Of a stretch of 24,206 nucleotides of DNA, positions 15,635 to 22,366 are shown in pieces (position 1 is the first letter of the stretch; the number at the start of each line of letters is the position of its first letter). The DNA is from an uncultured Eubacteriales bacterium (GTDB lineage: Bacteria > Bacillota > Clostridia > Oscillospirales > Acutalibacteraceae), in contig ONRO01000246.1 of NCBI GenBank assembly GCA_900320235.1, forward strand, positions 1 through 24,206. The letters are read 5' to 3'. The notes beneath the pieces are model-generated. The model had not been told where the DNA came from. It searched no databases and saw nothing but the letters and a program-made list of their open reading frames with translations. A program made the position numbers and the translations under genes.

Positions 15635-16026
15635 CAGAAATAATTACTGTCTGCGGTGCGGGTATAGTTACAACATTTGCATCAGTAGTATTAAAAAAAT
15701 ACTCCCCGGAAATATCCGTACTGACAGCGATCACAGGAAGCATTATAATTATAATTTCCATATTGCCTGAACTGACACCATTTATCAGCGAACTGAACGA
15801 AATAGGAGATCTTGCAGGCATTGACCAGTCTTATATAACAATACTTGTTAAATCAATAGGAATATGTATTGCAGGAAAATTTTCATCTGAATTCTGCCGT
15901 GATAATGGTTTTTCATCCCTGGCCTCTAAAGTCGAATTTGCTTCAAAAATAACTGTAATAATTTTATCACTGCCAATATACACAGATATTATATCAATTG
16001 CATCAGAACTGCTCAAAGTCAATTAA
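15631..16026 (+). CDS. spoIIIAD: Stage III sporulation protein AD
   Basis: Integral membrane component of the SpoIIIA channel, 131 residues, about four hydrophobic segments, homologous in part to SpoIIIAC. Starts at TTG overlapping the spoIIIAC stop (TTGA), the only in-frame start that gives the full family length. The segment ITILVKSIGICIAGKFSSEFCRDNG (about 70-94 in the translation, Gly and Cys conserved around the bend) is characteristic of the family, as is the C-terminal SLPIYTDIISIASELL. After its stop the operon is broken by a 168-base gap. Confidence 0.92.
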   Translation: MTEIITVCGAGIVTTFASVVLKKYSPEISVLTAITGSIIIIISILPELTPFISELNEIGDLAGIDQSYITILVKSIGICIAGKFSSEFCRDNGFSSLASKVEFASKITVIILSLPIYTDIISIASELLKVN

Positions 16027-16071
16027 ATATAATTGTGATTAAGATAACTGCTCATAAGTCATTATGAAATA

Positions 16072-16133
16072 ATCTGCTGATTGCAATTAGCAGATGACTC
16101 CGGTTCAGAATAATTAATCTAAATCTAATTATT
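16072..16133 (+). repeat. Two hairpins in the spoIIIAD-spoIIIAE gap
   Basis: ATCTGCTGA (16072-16080) pairs with the segment ending at 16095 through a tight loop, about ten pairs with one G-U. A second, AT-only stem AATAATTA (16109-16116) pairs with 16126-16133 and leads into TTTTTC, so it is terminator-like but weak. Both lie inside a gap that is not expected in a tightly packed operon. Confidence 0.45.
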
Positions 16134-16134
16134 T

Positions 16135-16163
16135 TTCACAATTAATCATAAACCAAGGATAAT
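16135..16163 (+). promoter_or_regulatory. Candidate internal promoter before spoIIIAE
   Basis: TTCACA (16135-16140), 17-base spacer, GATAAT (16158-16163); each box is one base from the sigma-A consensus. RNA would start near 16170, 25 bases before the spoIIIAE ATG, just ahead of its ribosome site. It follows directly after the terminator-like AT hairpin. Confidence 0.45.
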
Positions 16164-16194
16164 TCAGTCAAAACAAAGGAAACAGGGTGATCAA

Positions 16195-17346
16195 ATGAGA
16201 AAAGTAGTTGCAATGGTCATTCTTTTGATAGTTTTCATTTGTATCTTTTCTCCAACAATATATGCCGCAGAAGAAAAAAACAATCAGGATACCTCCACAC
16301 TGTATAACGATCAGTTAAACCTGAGCGGGGCCGATGAATTATATTCTTCTCTGCCGCAGCAAACAAAAGAATTATTAACTGAACTTAATATGAACAGTCT
16401 TAGTTATGAAAACATCGGTTCTGTAAACATATCGGATTTTTTCAAAGTAATTAATAACCTGGCTGCTGAGAAGAGCAAAACACCATTTAAAGCAATTTTT
16501 TCGGCCCTTGGAATAATGATTCTTTGTTCAATAGTCGAAGCGACAAATATTTTCACTAATGAAAGCCCACTGAAAAAAAGCATATCTTCTTTGGGAGCAA
16601 TATGTATTTGTGCATGCTGTATTATTCCACTAAGTCAATTAGTAGAACAATGCACTTTAGTTATCGAAGGTGCATCTGGATTTATGGCTTTGTATGTCCC
16701 TGTAATGGCAGGACTGATCGTTTCATCATCCCACAGTATTACAGGAGCATCATATTATTCAACACTTATGTGCGTGTCAGAAATCATATCACTAATTTCA
16801 TCAAAGCTGATAATACCATTCACTCATGTATTTCTTTCATTATCGTTAGTATCTTCTTTTGCCCCTGATCTTTGTATTTCTGGTTTAGGAAAAGCTCTTG
16901 AAAAGTGTATAAAATGGGTTTTAAATCTCTCTCTGGGGGTTTTTGTTACAATACTATCGACTCAGACTTTCATTAGTTCATCAATGGATGAAGTCGGCAA
17001 CAAGGTGGCTAAATATGCAGTAAGTACATTTGTCCCTCTTGTCGGAGGTGTATTAAGCGAAACCGTAAATACCTTCAACAGCAGTTTGTCATTATTGAAA
17101 AGTGGAACAGGAGTTTTTATTATTATTGCATCAGCAACTATTTTTCTACCTGCTGTTATTGAATGCATAATATGGAAATTAAGCTTTTATATACTTGGTG
17201 CTGCCGCAGAATTATTTGGTTTAAAAAACTGTAACGCGACTGTAAAAGCAATAGAAACCGTATGCTCTTTATTGACAGCAATACTACTTACGACTGTTAT
17301 GATTTTCATAATTTCAACTGTCATTATTCTGATCATAGGAAAATAA
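16195..17346 (+). CDS. spoIIIAE: Stage III sporulation protein AE
   Basis: Polytopic membrane protein of the mother-cell SpoIIIA complex, 383 residues. It begins with a cleavable-looking signal peptide (hydrophobic 5-22, then IYAAEE), a soluble stretch (26-105) and about seven membrane helices to the end. AIFSALGIMILCSIVEATN, GFMALYVPVMAGLIVSS and the C-terminal AAELFGLKNCNATVKAIETV correspond to the most conserved parts of the family. The ATG follows AGGGTGA by five bases. Its stop is 12 bases before spoIIIAF. It may be partly uncoupled from spoIIIAA-AD by the upstream gap and promoter-like site. Confidence 0.93.
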   Translation: MRKVVAMVILLIVFICIFSPTIYAAEEKNNQDTSTLYNDQLNLSGADELYSSLPQQTKELLTELNMNSLSYENIGSVNISDFFKVINNLAAEKSKTPFKAIFSALGIMILCSIVEATNIFTNESPLKKSISSLGAICICACCIIPLSQLVEQCTLVIEGASGFMALYVPVMAGLIVSSSHSITGASYYSTLMCVSEIISLISSKLIIPFTHVFLSLSLVSSFAPDLCISGLGKALEKCIKWVLNLSLGVFVTILSTQTFISSSMDEVGNKVAKYAVSTFVPLVGGVLSETVNTFNSSLSLLKSGTGVFIIIASATIFLPAVIECIIWKLSFYILGAAAELFGLKNCNATVKAIETVCSLLTAILLTTVMIFIISTVIILIIGK

Positions 17347-17358
17347 AGAGGAAAGGCT

Positions 17359-17835
17359 ATGGAAGATATCTATAAATGGGCATTATCAGTAATAGCTTGT
17401 ACCGTAATTGCAAGTATTACAGAATTGCTGATCAATGATAAAAAATATGAAAAGACTATTAAAGCCGTTATCGGAGGGGTACTCTTGTGCACAATACTTT
17501 TTCCAGTGATTGATCTGATTAATAATATAAAAGAACCTGAATTTGATAATACATTCACTTACGAAAGCAAAAATAATGACATAGAAGATATGGAAAAAAG
17601 AATAATTGATGAGAAATTGAGTAAAACTGCAGAAAATGTGCTGATACAAAACAATATTGATTACCTGGAAACCAACGTGAAACTCAGTTATGATGAAAAT
17701 GGAAAAGCAGAAAACATTGTTTGTTACATCAGTATACCCGGAACTAAAAAAAACAATATCCTGGAGATAAAAAAACTGATCAATGAAAAACTCGGAACAG
17801 ACCCAAAAATTATTTGTATCAGCAGTAATGAATAA
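17359..17835 (+). CDS. spoIIIAF: Stage III sporulation protein AF
   Basis: Membrane protein of the SpoIIIA complex, 158 residues, shorter than the roughly 200 of B. subtilis. Two membrane helices (about 5-23 and 34-52) form the N-terminus; AVIGGVLLCTILFPVIDLI is the conserved second one. The rest is a soluble domain facing the intermembrane space; in the family this is a ring-building motif fold, here ending in LINEKLGTDPKIICISSNE. GAGGAAAGG lies just upstream of the ATG. The following 79 bases before spoIIIAG include a small CGGG/CCCG hairpin around an AT palindrome. Confidence 0.9.
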   Translation: MEDIYKWALSVIACTVIASITELLINDKKYEKTIKAVIGGVLLCTILFPVIDLINNIKEPEFDNTFTYESKNNDIEDMEKRIIDEKLSKTAENVLIQNNIDYLETNVKLSYDENGKAENIVCYISIPGTKKNNILEIKKLINEKLGTDPKIICISSNE

Positions 17836-17914
17836 CATATTATTCATTACCGGGCATATTATATAATAAATCCCGCATAAAATATTTTGAAAAGACATAT
17901 ATGAGGTTTATCAG

Positions 17915-18511
17915 ATGAAAAAAAACAATACAGAAAAAACAAAGAATCATTCATTATTTACAGATTTATTAAAAAATGAAAAAGTATTATCCCTTATTGT
18001 AATCTGTGGAATGATAGGAATCGGTCTGATATTTGCATCATCATATTTTGATAAAAACAAAACAGAAAACCTGAATGAAACATCACAGGCAGAAGACAAT
18101 GGTTTTTCTGCAGATAATTATAAACAGAATATTTCACAGGAACTCGGTAATATGATTTCAAGCATTGAAGGTGCCGGAAAAACAAAAATAATGGTCACTC
18201 TGAACGGTTCAGTAAGAGAGCTGTATGCAGCTGATACAGATATTGCAGATAAAGATTCGGCAAAGAAAACAAATGATAACGAAAATACTGACAAACAAAA
18301 TACTGAAAAGAAAAAATATATTTTAATTCGAGGAAAAGACGGTTCTGAAAAAGCATTATCATTAGGACAACTCGTTCCTGAGATAAAAGGTGTTTTGATA
18401 ATCTGTGAAGGAGGAGACAATGATGTAATAAAAGAAGAGATCACGGATGCGGTATCAGCTGCATTGAATATTTCAAAAACTCACATTTGCGTATCAAAAC
18501 TGGGAACGTAA
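17915..18511 (+). CDS. spoIIIAG: Stage III sporulation protein AG
   Basis: Forms a large ring in the space between mother cell and forespore membranes, the most likely pore-forming part of the channel; its soluble domain has the ring-building motif of secretion-system proteins. It is 198 residues: cytosolic tail, one membrane helix (about 25-42), then a soluble region. EGAGKTKIMVTLNGSVRELY (59-78 of the domain region) and the later LVPEIKGVLIICEGGDND are the two conserved halves of the motif, separated by a low-complexity insert rich in Asp, Lys, Asn and Thr (about 110-130) where B. subtilis SpoIIIAG has its extra beta structure. Start has GAGG about ten bases upstream. Confidence 0.92.
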   Translation: MKKNNTEKTKNHSLFTDLLKNEKVLSLIVICGMIGIGLIFASSYFDKNKTENLNETSQAEDNGFSADNYKQNISQELGNMISSIEGAGKTKIMVTLNGSVRELYAADTDIADKDSAKKTNDNENTDKQNTEKKKYILIRGKDGSEKALSLGQLVPEIKGVLIICEGGDNDVIKEEITDAVSAALNISKTHICVSKLGT

Positions 18512-18546
18512 TTATGAATCTATTGGTCATGGAGGAGGTTTTCAAT

Positions 18547-19179
18547 ATGACATTCGGAAAAAGACAGCTTGTCATAGCTTCATTAGTTGTTGCACTCGGT
18601 GCTGCGGTATATCTTAACTGGCAGTTTTCAGATACGTCAGGCATAGAAGTATCTGAAAGTGAGGCATCATCGGTAAAACAGTTAGGTCAGACAACCTATG
18701 TAAACACAGAGATCAGTACATCAGAAATAAGTAATAACTCAGCATCAGATAGTAAGAAGGAAAAAGCAGAAAAACAAAAAAATAAAACAAATCAGACAAA
18801 AACAAAGGCTGTGAATGCTGAAGCTAAAAAAGAACATTTTTCAGCTGAGAAGGAGAAAAGAAACCAAAGCAATGAAAAAGCAATAGAATCACTGACAGAT
18901 ATTATTGAATCAGCTTCATCAGATGAATCAGCAAAGAAATCCGCTGTTGAATCCGCAAAGGAATTAGCAGAAAACATTAAATTACAGACAGATATTGAAA
19001 ATGAAATCATTACACGTGGTTTTGATGATGCATATGTAATAATAAATAACAATAGCTGCTGTGTTTCGGTATTTGGCGGCAAACTTGATGATTCTTCAGC
19101 ACTTGCAATAAAAGATATAGTTAACAGACAATCGGATATTGAATTTACAAAAATTACGGTTTCGTCTTCAGGAAAATGA
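18547..19179 (+). CDS. spoIIIAH: Stage III sporulation protein AH
   Basis: Mother-cell membrane protein whose outer domain binds forespore SpoIIQ across the septum, anchoring the channel and helping engulfment. 210 residues: FGKRQLVIASLVVALGAAVY gives one membrane helix (about 7-22), followed by LNWQFS, a typical family start, a long Lys/Glu/Ser-rich linker (about 35-120) and a C-terminal YscJ-like ring-building domain (about 125-205; RGFDDAYVIINNNSCCVSVF). The ATG at 18547 is chosen because AGGAGG is seven bases upstream; in-frame ATGs at 18487 and 18517 lack a site and the first overlaps spoIIIAG. Last gene of the operon; I see no clear terminator in the 220 bases after it. Confidence 0.92.
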   Translation: MTFGKRQLVIASLVVALGAAVYLNWQFSDTSGIEVSESEASSVKQLGQTTYVNTEISTSEISNNSASDSKKEKAEKQKNKTNQTKTKAVNAEAKKEHFSAEKEKRNQSNEKAIESLTDIIESASSDESAKKSAVESAKELAENIKLQTDIENEIITRGFDDAYVIINNNSCCVSVFGGKLDDSSALAIKDIVNRQSDIEFTKITVSSSGK

Positions 19180-19351
19180 TATCAATATTGTTACCATGTA
19201 AAATGAAAAAATTACCAAATACACGGATAAGTATTAATATAAAATACACTAAAATCAGTATAAAATATAAAAAAATCAGATATTAAAATTGTATCAATTG
19301 CTAAAAATCTTTAAAAACATATCTTTAACAAAAGAAAAACTGAATATTTAC

Positions 19352-19380
19352 TTGCAATAATTGTAAAAAAAATGTAATAT
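19352..19380 (+). promoter_or_regulatory. Promoter of the secreted peptidase gene
   Basis: TTGCAA (19352-19357), 17-base spacer, TAATAT (19375-19380). RNA would start near 19387, 28 bases before the ATG. The -35 lies in an imperfect dyad TTGCAAT-A-ATTGTAA (19352-19366), a possible operator. The preceding 19180-19350 is AT-rich with no visible gene. Confidence 0.55.
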
Positions 19381-19414
19381 ATACAAGACGAAAAAATAAC
19401 TTATGGAGGCTATT

Positions 19415-20815
19415 ATGATAAAACTCAGGAAATATTTCATCTTTCTGCTTAGTATATTAGCATTGGCTCCCGTATGTGCTATAAGTACCGTTAGTAATGC
19501 CAGTGCAGTTGATATTAATACTCTTAATTCACCTTCTGTATTTGTCAAGCAGCAAGAAAGTTATACTTGTACACTCGCTTCAAACGTAATGATGCTCAGA
19601 AGAGCTGCTTTACTCAGAGGCGATAGTGATTGGAAAAGCATTACTGAAGATTCCTGCAGTTCAGTACTCTGGACAGGTTGGGGAATGAGGTTCGATTATA
19701 CTTATAAAAATATCAGTGTTGACTGTGAGAGAATATATGGCAATTCCACAGAGGCACTTAAAAAGCTATTAAATGAACATCCTGAAGGAATTGTAGCATA
19801 CGATTATGATTATCCGCATGCTATTCTTCTTACAGATTACACAAACGGAAAATTTTATTGCTCAGATCCTGCAAGATGCTGCGGCACAGGCAGGATCGAA
19901 GCAACTCAGTCACTTGTAGATACATCAGGTATAGAAGCTTACTGGTATGTAACTTCTAATCTTCCGAAACCCGTTCTTAAACCTATCACAAATACAAGTA
20001 CCATTGATAAAACAAATATCATGTTTGGCAACGATATCAAGATGAATTTATCAGCTTCTTACGGCTCAGGATCATATCAGTATGAGATATATGCAAATAA
20101 GCCGAGCAGTAAAGAATGGATCAATCTCAGAAAATATAATTCATCTTCGACTTATATTTACCATCCCTGGGAATCAGGAAAATACTCAATCAAAATCAAT
20201 GCAAAAGATTCTTCAGGTACAGTTGATTCAAAAACCTATTCTTTCAACGTCACTGCAACAAAGCTGAATAACAGCTCTACTATAAATACAGATTCAGTTA
20301 CAATTGGCAACAACATTGTTTTCAAACTCAATGCTTCCGGAGGAACTGGCGGATATCAATATGATGTATTTGCAAAAAAGCCAAGCGGAAATGAATGGGT
20401 TAACCTCAGAAAGAATTACACATCATCCTCCTATACATATCATCCATGGGAGGTAGGTACATATGAACTCAAGGTTATCTGCAAGGATAATAGCGGCTCA
20501 TCTTCTGAAGTGAATTTTTACGCAAACATTAAGGCAAAGAATCTTGTAAATAAATCATCAGTCAGCAATAAAACAATTAATTACGGAAGCACAGTCAATA
20601 TCAATTTAGATGCACAGGGTGGAAACGGATCATATAAGTACGAGATCAACGCTATAAAGCCCAGCATATCTAACTATATCAATCTCAGAAAGTATAATCC
20701 CGGAACCAGCTATACATATCGTCCATGGGAAAAAGGACAATACACTATATCAGTAAAAGTAAAGGATCTTTCCGGTAATGTAAAAACAAATTCATTTGTA
20801 TTTACTGTAAAATAA
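19415..20815 (+). CDS. Secreted C39-like cysteine peptidase with three tyrosine-rich repeats
   Basis: A 466-residue exported protein. Residues 1-31 form a signal peptide (hydrophobic 8-22, likely cut after SNASA). Residues about 40-185 look like a papain-fold C39-type peptidase: nucleophile Cys52 in ESYTCTLASN, His135 in YPHAILLTDY and Asp151 in FYCSDP. Six cysteines in this domain (52, 81, 104, 149, 155, 156) could allow disulfides. Residues 194-466 are three tandem repeats of about 91 residues resembling Y_Y_Y (triple-tyrosine) Ig-like domains. The start is the ATG at 19415, which has GGAGG four bases upstream; an ATG at 19403 overlaps that site. There are no dockerin or sortase signals. 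It stands alone downstream of spoIIIA with its own promoter. The substrate is unknown; a role in cleaving a peptide outside the cell is inference. Confidence 0.8.
   Translation: MIKLRKYFIFLLSILALAPVCAISTVSNASAVDINTLNSPSVFVKQQESYTCTLASNVMMLRRAALLRGDSDWKSITEDSCSSVLWTGWGMRFDYTYKNISVDCERIYGNSTEALKKLLNEHPEGIVAYDYDYPHAILLTDYTNGKFYCSDPARCCGTGRIEATQSLVDTSGIEAYWYVTSNLPKPVLKPITNTSTIDKTNIMFGNDIKMNLSASYGSGSYQYEIYANKPSSKEWINLRKYNSSSTYIYHPWESGKYSIKINAKDSSGTVDSKTYSFNVTATKLNNSSTINTDSVTIGNNIVFKLNASGGTGGYQYDVFAKKPSGNEWVNLRKNYTSSSYTYHPWEVGTYELKVICKDNSGSSSEVNFYANIKAKNLVNKSSVSNKTINYGSTVNINLDAQGGNGSYKYEINAIKPSISNYINLRKYNPGTSYTYRPWEKGQYTISVKVKDLSGNVKTNSFVFTVK
19994..20812 (+). repeat. Three in-frame repeats of about 91 codons
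   Basis: Repeat units at about 19994-20263, 20264-20539 and 20540-20812. Each contains G-G-Y-Y at its start (SYQYEIYANKP, GYQYDVFAKKP, SYKYEINAIKP), then a NLRK core and a YxYxPWExGxY signature (YIYHPWESGKY, YTYHPWEVGTY, YTYRPWEKGQY), ending in KDxSG. Similarity is at protein level with drifted codons, so this is old duplication and not recent slippage. Confidence 0.9.
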
Positions 20816-20822
20816 AAAATTA

Positions 20823-20864
20823 TTACGGGTACTCTGTACGATCATATCGACAGGGTACCCGTAA
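20823..20864 (-). terminator. Long inverted repeat between convergent genes, terminator
   Basis: TTACGGGTAC (20823-20832) pairs exactly with 20855-20864, and the stem continues inward (CTGT/ACAG, CGAT/ATCG) to a 3-base loop, about 19 pairs with one bulge and one wobble. Leftward, after dapF, it is followed by TAATAATTTTTTATTTT, so it works best as the dapF terminator. Rightward the T-run is poor, but it may also stop the peptidase transcript. Confidence 0.8.
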
Positions 20865-20881
20865 ATTATTATAATATTATT

Positions 20882-21736
20882 TCATACCAGATCATCCGTA
20901 TCAACTATTCCTTCAAAAACTTTAACCGCAGGTCCTTCCATTATTACTGAACCGTCCGACCTGTAAGTATCAGTAAGCATGCCGCCCCTGAGATGAACAT
21001 TAACAGGAGTATCAATTTCTGAATAGCCGTTCAGAACACATGCAACAACAGCAGCACAGGAACCTGTACCACATGCCATTGTTTCTCCTGAACCACGTTC
21101 CCAGACTCTCATCTTGATATTATTTTTATCAATTATACTAATAAACTCAGTATTTACTCTGTCAGGGAAAAGTGGATGATTTTCAAACACAGGACCTATT
21201 TTTTCAAGTTCAATATTATCCGGATCGTCTACAAATGTTATACAATGAGGGTTTCCCATAGAAACAGCTGTACATAAGTAAGTTTTGCCGTCTGCTTCAA
21301 CAGGCTGAGAAATAAATACATCACCATCCGACTTCATAGGAATATCAGCTGGTTTAAGTATTGCTTTTCCCATATCTACACTTGCACTGATAAATGAAGA
21401 ATCTTTTGTTTTTATAGTAATTGTTTTTATCCCACTCTTTGTTTCAATCGTAACAATATCTTTTCGAGCAATATTATTATCATAAATATATCTTGCTACA
21501 CATCTGATTGCATTGCCACACATCATTCCTTCTGAACCATCCAGATTAAACATTCTCATTTTTGCATCAGCAACCTCAGACGGACAAATAAGAACCAGAC
21601 CATCTCCGCCTACACCTTTATGTCTGTCTGCAAGAATACGGCTTAAATGTTCAGGACCATTCACAGTATTTTCAAAACAATCGATATATACATAATCATT
21701 TCCAGCGCCATGCATTTTTGTAAAACGATATTTCAT
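20882..21736 (-). CDS. dapF: Diaminopimelate epimerase
   Basis: Converts LL- to meso-diaminopimelate, the precursor of lysine and of peptidoglycan cross-links; cytosolic, no cofactor. 284 residues, the usual family length. The two catalytic cysteines are present: Cys73 in EGMMCGNAIRC and Cys222 in GETMACGTGSCAA. The N-terminal FTKMHGAGNDYVYID (5-19) and NPHCITFVDD (162-171) are also diagnostic. The ATG at 21736 is preferred over the TTG at 21751 because GGAGG lies eight bases before it and the TTG abuts that site. It is the last gene of the leftward cluster with the lipoprotein (15-base gap) and the helicase. Confidence 0.97.
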   Translation of the reverse strand: MKYRFTKMHGAGNDYVYIDCFENTVNGPEHLSRILADRHKGVGGDGLVLICPSEVADAKMRMFNLDGSEGMMCGNAIRCVARYIYDNNIARKDIVTIETKSGIKTITIKTKDSSFISASVDMGKAILKPADIPMKSDGDVFISQPVEADGKTYLCTAVSMGNPHCITFVDDPDNIELEKIGPVFENHPLFPDRVNTEFISIIDKNNIKMRVWERGSGETMACGTGSCAAVVACVLNGYSEIDTPVNVHLRGGMLTDTYRSDGSVIMEGPAVKVFEGIVDTDDLV

Positions 21737-21751
21737 TTCAAAAACCTCCAA

Positions 21752-22351
21752 TTATTGAATTTCTATTTTCTGTAATAGCTTTTCATATTTATCTTTATCA
21801 CTTTCGTGATAACAAAGAATTGCCTCTGAATAGCCATCTTTTTTCAATAACGCTTTCATATATAGAATCACGTTATTGTTCTTTTTATCTTTTATTTTTG
21901 ACTTGAATAGAACATATTTAGAGTCTGTAGTATCTGCCTTGGATGATTTGTATTTTTTTTCAAGATACTCGACAAAAGATTCTTTTGTGATCCCCTGGCT
22001 ATAAATATAATCTATCTGAAGTGTAGCATTTCCATCAGTAGTACTAAGATATATACCACTTTCAGATTTAAAATCATCTGATTTTTTCCAGAACATTTTG
22101 GGAAATACAGCAGTAATTTTTCCATCCTTACTTTTATATCTCAAACTATCAGAATCAATTTCATCAGTATCTGAAGGATAGCTTATTTCTTCCGCAATAC
22201 TACTTTCCATACTCTCTGGTTTCTCCGATGACAGATTTGTTGTAGTACTTACCGTATCAGCAGGCAATACATCCTCATTTTCATTCTTCAAACAACCTGA
22301 TAAAGGAATTGCTGCAATAAAACATAAAAATATACACAGTATTTTTTTCAT
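21752..22351 (-). CDS. Putative lipoprotein of unknown function
   Basis: 199-residue predicted lipoprotein: short basic start, hydrophobic helix (4-18) and lipobox LSGC (17-20), so Cys20 would be lipidated and the protein held on the outer face of the membrane. A Ser/Glu/Thr-rich tether (about 21-70) precedes a compact domain (about 72-199) with SKDGKITAVFPKMFWKKSDD and, near the end, ILCYHESDKDKYEKLLQKIE, reminiscent of small alpha/beta PsbP/Mog1-like folds found in many Firmicute lipoproteins; that resemblance is weak inference. GGAGG seven bases upstream fixes the ATG; a TTG one codon earlier is less well spaced. It sits between the helicase (15-base gap) and dapF, so it is very likely co-transcribed with both. 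Confidence 0.75.
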   Translation of the reverse strand: MKKILCIFLCFIAAIPLSGCLKNENEDVLPADTVSTTTNLSSEKPESMESSIAEEISYPSDTDEIDSDSLRYKSKDGKITAVFPKMFWKKSDDFKSESGIYLSTTDGNATLQIDYIYSQGITKESFVEYLEKKYKSSKADTTDSKYVLFKSKIKDKKNNNVILYMKALLKKDGYSEAILCYHESDKDKYEKLLQKIEIQ

Positions 22352-22366
22352 CAAAACACCTCCGTA

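Noticed and set aside
17386..17898. Leftward 170-codon Phe/Ile-rich frame
   Set aside because: It is antisense to spoIIIAF, has no ribosome site and its composition mirrors the AT-rich coding strand.
18487..18546. 20-residue extension of SpoIIIAH
   Set aside because: It would overlap spoIIIAG without a ribosome site, while AGGAGG sits just before the ATG at 18547, which gives the usual family N-terminus.
19180..19350. Short repeated AT-rich words (for example AAAATCAGTATA-like) that might suggest a repeat array or CRISPR
   Set aside because: The words are short, irregular and explained by base composition; there are no equal spacers or conserved repeat units.
19994..20812. Tandem repeats as evidence for a mobile or phase-variable element
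   Set aside because: The three units are diverged in DNA, keep frame and align only as protein domains, so they are ordinary domain duplication.
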